Positions 1 through 7,567 of a DNA stretch of 22,931 bases are shown one piece after another (position 1 is the stretch's first letter; the number at the start of each line of letters is the position of its first letter). The translations under genes were made by a program, and so were the position numbers. Where the stretch lies: positions 1 through 22,931 of the forward strand of contig JBBDYO010000052.1 of the NCBI GenBank assembly GCA_040901495.1, given 5' to 3'. Source of the stretch: VRUE01 sp040901495. GTDB taxonomy: Bacteria > Actinomycetota > Thermoleophilia > Solirubrobacterales > 70-9. Under the pieces are notes generated by a model. It made no database searches. It was not told the DNA's origin and saw nothing but the letters and a program-made list of their open reading frames with translations.

Positions 1-2419
1 TGTTCATCACCGAGGAGATCACCGCCGCCATGTACTCGGCCGGGTAGTTGGCCTTCAGGTAGGCGGTGCGGTAGGCGATCAGCGCGTAGCAGGCAGCGTG
101 GGACTTGTTGAAGGAGTAGTCGGCCGCCGCCTCCATCAGCTTCCACATGTCGTCGGCGACCTTCTTCGCCGTGCCCGAGGCCTCCATCCCTTCGAGGAAT
201 TTGGCCTTCATCGTCGCCATCAGGTCGCGCTTCTTCTTGCCGATCGCCTTGCGTAGGTCATCCGCCTCGGCAGGGCTGAAGCCGGCCATCTGCTTGGCGA
301 TCTCCATCAGCTGCTCCTGGTAAAGGACGCAGCCGTAGGTCGGCTGGGTGATCGGCCGCAGGCGTTCGTCTGGGTATGTGACTGAGCCGGGGGCGCGCTT
401 TCCCTTGGCATAAGCCGGGATGTAGGCCATTGCGCCGGGGCGGTAGAGGGAGACAAGGGCGACGATGTCGTCGAACTCCGTCGGGCGGACCTTTTTCATC
501 GCCTCGCGCATGCCCTCCGACTCGAGCTGGAAGACACCGGTCCCGTCTCCCCTGGAGAGCATCTCGAAGGTCTTGGAGTCGTCCATCGGGATCGCCGCTA
601 TGTCGAGCTCGACCCCGCGAGACCGTTGGATGATGTCCACGGCGTCCTCGATCACGTCGAGGTTTCGCAGGCCGAGGAAGTCCATCTTCAACAGGCCGAT
701 CTCCTCGATCGGTCCCATCGAGTACTGGGTGACGATCTTGTACTGGCGCTGGGGCTTGCCGCCGCTCCCGTTTCCATTGCCGTTGCCATTCACACTGGCG
801 GCGGCGGAGGCACTGCGGTCCTCGGCGAGCTGCAGCGGCACTATCTCCTGCAGCGGGCGATCCGCGATCACCACCGCGGCGGCGTGGATCGAGTTGTTGC
901 GGATGATCCCCTCCAGGCCCTGCGCGACGTCGAGGATCCGTTTCGCGTCGGGATCGGAGTCATAGGTCCGTTTCAGTTCTTGGCCGGGCTTCAGGCACTC
1001 CTCGAAGGAGGGGTTGCGGCCAAGGATCGGCTCGGGGATCTGCTTGGCGAGGCGATCGCCCGTGCCGTAGTCGAAGCCGAGCACGCGGGCCGCGTCGCGA
1101 GTCGCGGCGCGCGGGGCCATCTTGCCGAAGGTGACGATCTGGGCGACCGACTCGCGGCCGTATTTCTCGGCGACGTAGCGGATCACCCGCTCCCGCCCGC
1201 GCACCGAGAAGTCAATATCGATGTCGGGCATCGATTTGCGCCCCGGGTTGAGGAAGCGCTCGAAGAGGAGGTCGTTGGCGAGCGGGTCGAGGTCGGTGAT
1301 GTTGAGGCTGTAGGAGGCGATCGAGCCAGCTGCCGAGCCACGACCGGGGCCGACGGCGATCCCGCTCTCCTTGGCGAAGCGGATGAAGTCCCAGACGATC
1401 AGGAAGTAGGAGGCGAAGCCCATCTCCTCGATCACGCCGAGCTCGAACTCGAGCCGCTCGACCGCCTCAGCCGGAAGCGGATCGCCATAGCGGGCACGCA
1501 ATCCCTCGTTGGCGATGCGCCGCAGCATCGCCTCGGGCTCGGAGCCGTCGGGCGTCGGATAGCGCGGGAGCAGCAGCTTGCCCAACTCGATGTCGACGGA
1601 GCACCGCTCGGCGATCTCGACCGTCGAGGCGACCGCCTCGGGCCACTCCGCAAACGACTCCACCATTTCCTCGTTGCTCTTGAGGTAGAACTCGTTGGTG
1701 TCGAATTTGAGCTTCGGCGCTTCGAGGGTCGACTTGGTCTGAACGCAGAGCAGCGCGGCGTGGTTGTCGAAGTCCTCGCGTCGCAGGTAGTGCACGTCGG
1801 CGGTGCCGACAAGCGGGCGGCTCAGCTCGCGGGAGAAGCGAACGATCCCCTGGTTCGCCTTGTCCTGCTCTTCGATCCCGTTCTTCTGCACCTCGAAATA
1901 GACCTGCTCGGGGCCGAAGACCTGGATCAGGTCGTCTAGGTGTGCACGGGCATCGTCATTGCGCTCTTCGACCAGGCGGCGGCAGAAGCGCGACTGCAGA
2001 CAGCCGGTGAGGACGATGACCCCCTCGGCGTGGATCGCGAGAAGCTCCATGTCGACGTTGGCTTTGCCCCGCGAGAAGCCCTCCAGGAAGCCGGCCGAGG
2101 TGAGCTTGACGAGGTTGGCGAAGCCGGTGTCGTTTTCGGCCAGCAGCGTCAGGTGGTTGCGCTCGTAGCGGACCTGGTCCTTGACCGCGACCCGATCGTC
2201 GACGAAGTAGGCCTCGAGGCCGGCAATCGGTTTGATCCCGTGCTTTTTGCACGCCTTGTGGAGGTCGACCGCGCCGTTCATCACGCCGTGGTCGGTCAGC
2301 CCAAGCGCCGGCTGCCCCAGCTCCGCCGCCCGCTCGGCCATCGCTTCGATCTTGCAAGCGCCGTCCAGGAGCGAGTACTCGCTGTGGGCATGAAGATGCG
2401 CTGCGGCTTGCGTGCTCAC
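1..2419 (-). CDS. dnaE: DNA polymerase III subunit alpha (partial, C-terminus outside window)
   Basis: Replicative polymerase catalytic subunit, cytoplasmic. About 806 N-terminal residues are visible; bacterial DnaE is usually 1,100-1,200. I start it at GTG (2419-2417) because the PHP domain begins at once (HLHAHSEYSLLDGA, residues 8-21). The PHP metal ligands look complete by eye: HLH, the Asp of LLDG, LTDHG, GLEAYF, RNHLTLLA, GCLQS and TADVHY. The family precedent (mycobacterial DnaE1) is that an intact site supports 3'-5' proofreading, so proofreading is inferred. Polymerase signatures follow: GPGRGSAAGS, PDIDIDF with two catalytic Asp, and KMDFLGL with the third. The frame is open to the window edge, ending in the conserved SFNKSHAACYALIAYRTAYLKA region. 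Around residues 530-550 is a low-complexity linker with alternating Asn/Gly. No strong ribosome binding site precedes the GTG. Confidence 0.95.
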   Translation of the reverse strand, partial: MSTQAAAHLHAHSEYSLLDGACKIEAMAERAAELGQPALGLTDHGVMNGAVDLHKACKKHGIKPIAGLEAYFVDDRVAVKDQVRYERNHLTLLAENDTGFANLVKLTSAGFLEGFSRGKANVDMELLAIHAEGVIVLTGCLQSRFCRRLVEERNDDARAHLDDLIQVFGPEQVYFEVQKNGIEEQDKANQGIVRFSRELSRPLVGTADVHYLRREDFDNHAALLCVQTKSTLEAPKLKFDTNEFYLKSNEEMVESFAEWPEAVASTVEIAERCSVDIELGKLLLPRYPTPDGSEPEAMLRRIANEGLRARYGDPLPAEAVERLEFELGVIEEMGFASYFLIVWDFIRFAKESGIAVGPGRGSAAGSIASYSLNITDLDPLANDLLFERFLNPGRKSMPDIDIDFSVRGRERVIRYVAEKYGRESVAQIVTFGKMAPRAATRDAARVLGFDYGTGDRLAKQIPEPILGRNPSFEECLKPGQELKRTYDSDPDAKRILDVAQGLEGIIRNNSIHAAAVVIADRPLQEIVPLQLAEDRSASAAASVNGNGNGNGSGGKPQRQYKIVTQYSMGPIEEIGLLKMDFLGLRNLDVIEDAVDIIQRSRGVELDIAAIPMDDSKTFEMLSRGDGTGVFQLESEGMREAMKKVRPTEFDDIVALVSLYRPGAMAYIPAYAKGKRAPGSVTYPDERLRPITQPTYGCVLYQEQLMEIAKQMAGFSPAEADDLRKAIGKKKRDLMATMKAKFLEGMEASGTAKKVADDMWKLMEAAADYSFNKSHAACYALIAYRTAYLKANYPAEYMAAVISSVMN

Positions 2420-2599
2420 GAGGTCGGCTGGACTATGCCAATCGCTCCGGTCGGCGCCGGGCTGCCGGCGGCGATCAACCCGCAAGCTCCGCAAAGAGAA
2501 TCGCGGCCATTTGTCGAAGGCATTCCGCATCCCGCTCATCTATGAGACGGGAGCGATGCCCTTCCCGCCCCCCAGGGGCGGTTTATCGAGCCAAGAAGC
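2420..2599. other. intergenic region between Rpf-like gene and dnaE
   Basis: About 180 bp with no convincing ORF. On the minus strand it holds a 7-bp GC hairpin (2565-2581) and a second imperfect hairpin near 2533-2553, built from CCCGTCTCAT and ATGAGCGGG with one bulged T. I see no clear -35/-10 pair for dnaE. Confidence 0.5.
2565..2581 (-). terminator. GC-rich hairpin after the Rpf-like gene
   Basis: Stem CCGCCCC/GGGGCGG with a 3-nt loop, starting 18 nt after the stop codon at 2600. Read on the minus strand it is not followed by a T-run; the T-rich tail (TTTAT) lies on the plus-strand side. It may be a poor terminator or only a structural hairpin. Confidence 0.3.
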
Positions 2600-3616
2600 T
2601 CAGGCGCAGACCCAGGCGCCGCCGCCCGAGTCGGCCCAGATTTCCGCGGCGATCCGGTCCTGTTCGGCCTTCGGGGCTTCGTGTGGAGCGCCCTTGCCGC
2701 CGTAGAGATCCCAGGTGGAGGGCAGGATCTGGTAGGCGCCGCCCGCCCCGCTGGATGGGTTGAGCGCGCTGTAGTTCCCTCCGGACTCGCACATCACGAT
2801 GTAGGTGGGGATCGAGTAGGGCCCGCCCAGCCAGCGGCCGACGGTTTCTTCGGCGGAGGCGTGGCTCGCCGCTTCGGCCGCTTCGATGTCGCCAACCCAG
2901 CCGTCGATCTTCGACCTCAGCGAGGCCAGAGTCGCTTCGCGCGAGCCGGCAAGCGACTGCAACTCCCCGGCCGCCGCCTCCGCGCCGCTCCGCACGGCGG
3001 CGATCTGCGAGTGAGCCGCCGCAAGCCGTTCGTTGTAGGCATCGGCCCGGGCCTTCAGCGCGAAGACGTGCTCCCACCCCCGGTGGACCTCGTCTCGCAC
3101 CTGCTCAACCCGCTCGGCCAGCCGCGCGTCGGCCTCCTCGATCCGATCCAGGTACTCGGTCCGGGTCGTGAGCTCGTCGAAGTCGGCGGAGCCGAGGACG
3201 AGGCTCATCCCGTCGGGGGTCCCGGCCATGTAGATGGCGACCAGCCTCCCCGCCAGAGCCTGGCGAGCCCGTCGCAGGCGCCGCTTCTCCTCGGCCAGCC
3301 GGTGCTCGGCACCCGCGACCTTTACCGCGAGGCCTTCTGAGCGCTCGCGCCCGGTTGCCAGCAGCGCGCTCAGCTCCGCTTCGCGCTCGGACGCCTCCGC
3401 CGCGCGCTGTTCGGCCGCGCCGAGACGGTCCTGGGCGGCGCTGAGCTCACTCGCTAGAGACTCTGCCTCGCCTTGAGCTCGATCGACCTTTTCCTGCAAA
3501 GCGTCGACGTCGGCAGCGCCGGCGGAACCCGCGACTGCGAGCAAGATGGCGGCCAGCGCACTCGCGAGGAGGCAGAGAGCGGGGCCGCGGAAACCTATGG
3601 CGATCGTTCGCCGCAC
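2600..3616 (-). CDS. secreted coiled-coil protein with C-terminal Rpf/transglycosylase-like domain
   Basis: Predicted exported cell-wall hydrolase of 338 residues if started at GTG 3616. The N-terminus then reads as a signal peptide: Arg-Arg start, a hydrophobic stretch (LCLLASALAAILLAVAGSAGA) and cleavage near AGA/AD. Residues about 35-240 are a long Ala/Glu/Arg coiled coil with the LVAIYMAGTPDGMSLVLGS signature seen in envelope coiled-coil proteins that carry a hydrolase. Residues about 260-338 match the transglycosylase-like (Rpf) domain: MCESGGNY with the presumed catalytic Glu277, then GGAYQILPSTWDLYGG. Cys276 and Cys337 could form the disulphide typical of Rpf folds. A TTG at 3667 also opens this frame but lies inside the terminator/promoter overlap, so I prefer GTG 3616. 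Role inferred: peptidoglycan cleavage during growth or resuscitation. It is transcribed separately from the arg genes. Confidence 0.85.
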   Translation of the reverse strand: MRRTIAIGFRGPALCLLASALAAILLAVAGSAGAADVDALQEKVDRAQGEAESLASELSAAQDRLGAAEQRAAEASEREAELSALLATGRERSEGLAVKVAGAEHRLAEEKRRLRRARQALAGRLVAIYMAGTPDGMSLVLGSADFDELTTRTEYLDRIEEADARLAERVEQVRDEVHRGWEHVFALKARADAYNERLAAAHSQIAAVRSGAEAAAGELQSLAGSREATLASLRSKIDGWVGDIEAAEAASHASAEETVGRWLGGPYSIPTYIVMCESGGNYSALNPSSGAGGAYQILPSTWDLYGGKGAPHEAPKAEQDRIAAEIWADSGGGAWVCA

Positions 3617-3639
3617 GAAGCGGGCGAGCCTAGCGGACT

Positions 3640-3667
3640 CTGTTAGTAAACGCTCACAAGTTGTCAA
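3640..3667 (-). promoter_or_regulatory. possible promoter of the Rpf-like gene
   Basis: A perfect TTGACA (3667-3662) is followed after 16 nt by TAACAG (3645-3640), a weak -10. Transcription would start about 20 nt ahead of the GTG at 3616. The -35 overlaps the T-tail of the preceding terminator, a compact arrangement. Confidence 0.4.
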
Positions 3668-3689
3668 TAAACCGCAAGGAACCTTGCGG
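3666..3689 (-). terminator. intrinsic terminator of the phe-arg transcription unit
   Basis: Perfect inverted repeat CCGCAAGG-TT-CCTTGCGG (3689-3672 on the minus strand; in practice a 7-bp stem with a GTTC loop), followed by TTTATT. It starts two bases after the stop codon of the 50-residue membrane protein gene and closes the long minus-strand run. Confidence 0.75.
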
Positions 3690-3691
3690 AT

Positions 3692-3844
3692 CTACCCCTC
3701 GGGGACGTTGCGGCTTGCGAAGTAGATGGCAATGCCGACCACGACCGCGACGAGGCCGGCTCCGATGCGGATCTGGCGACGATAGCGGCGGCGGAGGTAA
3801 GCCATCGCGAAGCGCAGCGCCTTTCTACCGAGGTTGTCGTACAT
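3692..3844 (-). CDS. 50-residue single-pass membrane protein
   Basis: Small protein with a very basic N-terminal half (LRRRYRRQIR, residues 17-26) and one hydrophobic segment (about residues 27-44, IGAGLVAVVVGIAIYFAS), ending NVPEG. By the positive-inside rule the N-terminus would be cytoplasmic. Its ATG shares one base with the argG stop (TGATG), which points to translational coupling with argG, and the operon terminator follows directly. I do not recognise the family. In mycobacteria and streptomycetes argH usually follows argG; here this gene takes that place. The longer reading frame upstream of this ATG is an argG shadow. Confidence 0.65.
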   Translation of the reverse strand: MYDNLGRKALRFAMAYLRRRYRRQIRIGAGLVAVVVGIAIYFASRNVPEG

Positions 3845-5121
3845 CAACCCTCTCCATCCTTTCCGCGGTTGCGGATCCTGTACGCCATGCGCGACTGAAG
3901 CGACCATAGCTCGATGAAGCCGGGCGAGGCCGTCTGCGAGAACAGCCCTCCCGACTCGGCAAAGGAGGCGAGGTCCGCGTCGTAGACCGCGTTGGGGGAG
4001 CTGCGTGTCACTACCCGGGCGCTGCCTTTGTACAGCTGCAGGCCGATCGTGCCCGTCACCTGGGCGTTGACCGCGTCCATGTAGGCGTCGAGGTCCGAGC
4101 GCAGCGGCTCCCACCAGAGGCCTGCGTAGACGAGGTAGGCCCACTTCTCGTCGAGGCCCGACTTGAACTGGTTCTGGTGGATCGTCCCGACCAGCTTCTC
4201 GAGCTCGGCGTGGGCGGTCAGCAGGATCGCCGCCGCCGGAGCCTCGTAGATGTCGCGCACCTTGAGCCCGACGATCCGGTCCTCGATGTGGTCAACGATC
4301 CCGACCCCGTGACGGCAGCCGATCTCAGCGGCCCTTTCAATCAAATCGACCAGGCCGAGCTTCTCGCCGTTGAGGGCGACGGGAACGCCGGCCTCGAACT
4401 CGACGGTCACCGTCTCGGGCTCATCAGGCGCCTCCTCAGGGCGAGTGACGAGCTGAAAGACGTCGTCCTCGGGGGCGTGCTCGAGGTCCTCGATCCAGCG
4501 GCCCTCGGATGAGCGTCCCCAGAGGTTGTCGTCGATCGAGTAGGGCGTCACCTCGGTCCCGCCCTTGACCGGGATCCCGTGCTCGCGGGCGTAGGCGATC
4601 TCCTCCTCGCGGCCCATCTGCCAGGAGCGCACCGGGGCGATCGTCTTCAGCTCCGGCGCCAGGGTCGCAACGGTCGCCTCGATCCTGACCTGGTCGTTGC
4701 CCTTGCCGGTGCAGCCGTGGGCGATCGTGTCGCAGCCGGAGCGCCGCGCGTAGTCGACGGCGAGCTGGGCGATCAGGGGCCGCCCGAGCGCGGTGAAGAG
4801 CGGGTACCCGCCCCCGTAGAGGGCGTTGGCCTTGATCGCCGGGACGACGAAGTCCCGGGCGAACTGCTCGCGAGCGTCGACCACGTGGCACTCGAGGGCG
4901 CCGAGACGCTTCGCCTTGTCTTCGATCACCGCGTAGTCCTCGCCCGGCTGCCCCAGGTTGACGGTCAGGCAGACGACCTCCGCGTCGTAGCTGTCCTGGA
5001 TCCACTTCAGCATCACGCTGGTGTCGAGGCCGCCCGAGTAGAGCAGCAAGACGCGCCGCACCTCGGCGGGGTCGGCCTCGTATCCCGCGGTGCGGGGCTG
5101 GTCGAGCGGTCCGTCGGCCAT
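3844..5121 (-). CDS. argG: argininosuccinate synthase
   Basis: Joins citrulline and aspartate with ATP to give argininosuccinate, the penultimate step of arginine synthesis; cytoplasmic. It has 425 residues, somewhat longer than the usual ~400, with a short polar N-terminal extension. The pyrophosphatase loop SGGLDTS is at residues 29-35, and CTGKGNDQVRIE and PYSIDDNLWGRSSEG are typical of the family. The ATG at 5121 is 7 nt after the stop of the Thr-rich membrane protein, with AGG just upstream. Its stop overlaps the start of the next small ORF. argH, the gene for the following step, is not in the window. Confidence 0.97.
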   Translation of the reverse strand: MADGPLDQPRTAGYEADPAEVRRVLLLYSGGLDTSVMLKWIQDSYDAEVVCLTVNLGQPGEDYAVIEDKAKRLGALECHVVDAREQFARDFVVPAIKANALYGGGYPLFTALGRPLIAQLAVDYARRSGCDTIAHGCTGKGNDQVRIEATVATLAPELKTIAPVRSWQMGREEEIAYAREHGIPVKGGTEVTPYSIDDNLWGRSSEGRWIEDLEHAPEDDVFQLVTRPEEAPDEPETVTVEFEAGVPVALNGEKLGLVDLIERAAEIGCRHGVGIVDHIEDRIVGLKVRDIYEAPAAAILLTAHAELEKLVGTIHQNQFKSGLDEKWAYLVYAGLWWEPLRSDLDAYMDAVNAQVTGTIGLQLYKGSARVVTRSSPNAVYDADLASFAESGGLFSQTASPGFIELWSLQSRMAYRIRNRGKDGEG

Positions 5122-5128
5122 CGGCTGC

Positions 5129-5506
5129 CTAAGGCGCGGGGACTCCGCCGGTGCCGCCTTCTTCTTCCGGCGTCGTCGGAGTGGTCGGCGTCGTGGTGGT
5201 GGTCGTGGTCGGCTCGGTTGGAGTCGTCGGCTCGGTTGTGGTGGTGTCGGTGGTCGTGTCGGTCGTGGTCGTGTCGGTCGTGGTCGTATCGCTCGTGGTG
5301 GTGTCCGTATCCGTCGGGAGCGTCGTGATTTCGGTTGGCGCGGAGACAGGCTCGCTGCCGCCGTTGTCGTCGCTGGAGATCACGAGAATCGCCACAACCA
5401 GGCCGATGATCACCGCGACCAGGCCGGCAATCAGAAGGCGCATGTTGCCGCGCGGCCGTCCGCCGCCGTTCGGCTGGTTCATCAAGCGGGTCGGGTCATC
5501 GTGCAT
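5129..5506 (-). CDS. membrane-anchored Thr-rich protein between argD and argG
   Basis: 125 residues in three parts: a polar N-terminus with Asn/Gly/Arg (1-21), one transmembrane helix (about 22-43, MRLLIAGLVAVIIGLVVAIL), and an extracytoplasmic tail dominated by Thr with TDTTT-type repeats, then TPTTP units and EEEGGTGGVPAP. The ATG at 5506 has a strong AGGAG 9 nt upstream, so it looks translated. It starts 25 nt after the argD stop and ends 7 nt before argG, so it should be co-transcribed with arginine genes. I do not recognise a family. The tail resembles mucin-like or glycosylated wall-spanning stalks, which is inference. In related actinobacteria argF and argR occupy this slot. Confidence 0.75.
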   Translation of the reverse strand: MHDDPTRLMNQPNGGGRPRGNMRLLIAGLVAVIIGLVVAILVISSDDNGGSEPVSAPTEITTLPTDTDTTTSDTTTTDTTTTDTTTDTTTTEPTTPTEPTTTTTTTPTTPTTPEEEGGTGGVPAP

Positions 5507-5531
5507 GGGGTCTAACTCCTCGGTCCGGGCC

Positions 5532-6722
5532 TTATTTCGTCGCGTAGCTTAGGAGCGCTTCGCCGATCAGCGTAACGGCCCTCTCGATCTGGGCCGGATC
5601 GACCGTCAAAGGCGGCAGCAGACGCAACGTACCGGGCTCGGGAACGTTGACGATCAGGCCCCGCTCGAGCAGGTTGGCGCCGATCGCCGCCGCGTCGAGC
5701 CCTGGGTCGAGACCGACGCCGAGCATCAGGCCGCGGCCACGGACCTCGCTCACCCCATCGAGATCGAGCAACTGGTCGCGCAGCACCGCGCCGCGCTCGC
5801 GGACCCCTCGCAGCAAGTCGGGATCGTCGACGGCGTCGAGCACGGCAAGGGCCGCGGCGGAGGCGAGCGACCCGCCGGCGAAGGTCGAGCCATGGTCGCC
5901 GGCGTCCAGAATCTGCCCGGTCGCCGGCGTCCCCACGCAAGCGCCGATCGGCATGCCGCCGCCCAGGGCCTTGGCGGTGGTCATCAGGTCGGGACGCACC
6001 GGCGTCTGCTGGTAGGCCCACAGCGAGCCGGTCCTCCCCACTCCTGTCTGGATCTCATCGAGAATCAGCAGCGCTCCTGTTTCGTCGCACGCGGCGCGGG
6101 CGGCCATCAGCACCTCGTCGCTGACCGGGTAGATGCCGGCCTCCCCCTGGATCGGCTCGATCAGGACCGCCGCGGTGTTCTCGTAGACCGCGTCGCGCAG
6201 GGCGCCGACATCATTCAAAGGAACTGACCGGAACCCCGGCAGCATTGGCCCGAGCGCCTGGTTCTCGGCAAGCTTCGGCGTCGCCGACAGGGCGCCGTAG
6301 GTCCGCCCGTGGAAGTCGCCCTCGAAGCTGACGATCTCCGGAGCCTCTATCCCCCGCTCGTGCGCGTGCTTGCGAGCTACCTTGATCGCACACTCGACCG
6401 CCTCGGTCCCCGAGTTCGAGAGGAAGACGCGGCCGCCGAGGCTCGACTCCGAGAGCCGCTCGGCGAGCTGGACCATTGGCTCGGTGTAGAAGAGGTTCGA
6501 GGTGTGCATCAGGCGCTGCGCCTGCTCGCGCACGGCCTCCACCACCGGTGGGTAGCAGTGGCCCAACGAGCAGACGGAGATCCCCGCGAGAAAGTCAAGG
6601 TACTCCTTGCCGTCGAAGTCCCAGAGCAACGCCCCCTCGCCGCGCACGAACTCGACCGGCGCACGCCGGTAGGTCTGCATCAGGTAGCGCTCCTCTTGCG
6701 CCTGTAGCTGCGCCAGCGTCAT
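5532..6722 (-). CDS. argD: acetylornithine aminotransferase
   Basis: PLP enzyme that transaminates N-acetylglutamate semialdehyde with glutamate to give N-acetylornithine. 396 residues, normal for ArgD. SNSGTEAVE (102-110) and DEIQTGVGR (222-230) are the class-III aminotransferase signatures; Lys251 in TTAKALGGG is the expected PLP Schiff-base lysine. The ATG overlaps the argB stop by 4 nt (ATGA), so it is probably translationally coupled. Close relatives act on succinyl-diaminopimelate or GABA, but the arg neighbourhood supports ArgD. Stop codon TAA. Confidence 0.96.
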   Translation of the reverse strand: MTLAQLQAQEERYLMQTYRRAPVEFVRGEGALLWDFDGKEYLDFLAGISVCSLGHCYPPVVEAVREQAQRLMHTSNLFYTEPMVQLAERLSESSLGGRVFLSNSGTEAVECAIKVARKHAHERGIEAPEIVSFEGDFHGRTYGALSATPKLAENQALGPMLPGFRSVPLNDVGALRDAVYENTAAVLIEPIQGEAGIYPVSDEVLMAARAACDETGALLILDEIQTGVGRTGSLWAYQQTPVRPDLMTTAKALGGGMPIGACVGTPATGQILDAGDHGSTFAGGSLASAAALAVLDAVDDPDLLRGVRERGAVLRDQLLDLDGVSEVRGRGLMLGVGLDPGLDAAAIGANLLERGLIVNVPEPGTLRLLPPLTVDPAQIERAVTLIGEALLSYATK

Positions 6723-7558
6723 GAGGTGACCATCGTGCCGATGCCGGCGTCGGTGAACAGCTCCAGCAGGAGGCTGTGCGGCGTCCGGCCGTCGATGATG
6801 TGAGCCGACTGCGCGCCGCCCTGGATCGCGTCGACGCAGGCCTCCAGCTTCGGCCGCATCCCCCCGTCGATCGAGGGCAGCTTCTCCCGCACCTCCTCAA
6901 CCGTGGCACGCGAGATCAGAGAGCCCTCATCAGCCGGGTCGGCGAGCCAGCCGGCGACATCGGTGAGGAAGATCGTCTTGTAGGCGCCGAGCGCCGCGGC
7001 GACCTTCCCCGCGGCCTCGTCGGCGTTGACGTTGTAGGGGTGCCCATCGCGATCGGAAGCCGAAGAGGCGACGACCGGAATGTAGTCCTCGGCAATGTGG
7101 TTGAGGACGTCGACATCGACCCGCTCGATCGACCCGACGAACCCGACCTGCTCGGCGTTGGGAACGGGCGCGACCTCGAACAGCGTCCCGTCCTGGCCGG
7201 AGAGCCCGACCGCCGGCTGGCCGTGGCGGTTGAGCCGCTGGACGATGTCGGAGTTGAGCTTGCCGAGCAGGACCATCCGGGCGACCTCGACGGTCTCCTC
7301 GTCGGAGACCCGCAGCCCCTCGTGGAAGCGCACCTCGAGGCCGAGCCGCTCCATGTACTCGGTGATCTCCGGCCCGCCCCCGTGCACGATCACCGGGTTC
7401 AGGCCGACGTACTTGAGCAGGACGACGTCGGTCGCGAAGGCCTCACGGAGGCTGTCCTCGCGCATCGCCGAGCCGCCGTACTTGATCACGACCGTGCGGC
7501 CGTGGAACTCCCTGATGTAGGGAAGCGCCTCTAGGAGTGTGTCGACGTTGGTGCTCAA
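6719..7558 (-). CDS. argB: acetylglutamate kinase
   Basis: Phosphorylates N-acetylglutamate, the second step of the pathway. 279 residues. The ATP-site KYGGSAM (26-32), HGGGPEI (59-65) and the C-terminal DGRTPHSLLLELFTDAGIGTM are clear. An N-terminal helix (TNVDTLLEALPYIREFHG) precedes the kinase core; in this family that extra helix marks arginine-inhibited hexameric enzymes, so feedback inhibition by arginine is inferred. The start is TTG at 7558, supported by GAGGAG ending 5 nt before it; the TGA of argJ is part of that ribosome binding site (gap 9 nt). It overlaps argD by 4 nt. Confidence 0.96.
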   Translation of the reverse strand: MSTNVDTLLEALPYIREFHGRTVVIKYGGSAMREDSLREAFATDVVLLKYVGLNPVIVHGGGPEITEYMERLGLEVRFHEGLRVSDEETVEVARMVLLGKLNSDIVQRLNRHGQPAVGLSGQDGTLFEVAPVPNAEQVGFVGSIERVDVDVLNHIAEDYIPVVASSASDRDGHPYNVNADEAAGKVAAALGAYKTIFLTDVAGWLADPADEGSLISRATVEEVREKLPSIDGGMRPKLEACVDAIQGGAQSAHIIDGRTPHSLLLELFTDAGIGTMVTS

Positions 7559-7567
7559 GATGACTCC

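Noticed and set aside
626..1939. Long plus-strand reading frame of 437 codons
   Set aside because: It lies opposite dnaE and its translation has no family features; it is a GC-rich antisense shadow. Many similar long frames opposite the arg, phe and thrS genes were dropped for the same reason.
3617..3667. N-terminal extension of the Rpf-like protein from TTG 3667
   Set aside because: The TTG is part of TTGACA and the terminator tail; the 17 extra residues would precede a good signal peptide that starts at GTG 3616.
3845..4144. 150-residue version of the small membrane protein downstream of argG
   Set aside because: The extra 100 residues are argG read in another frame; the ATG overlapping the argG stop is the natural start.
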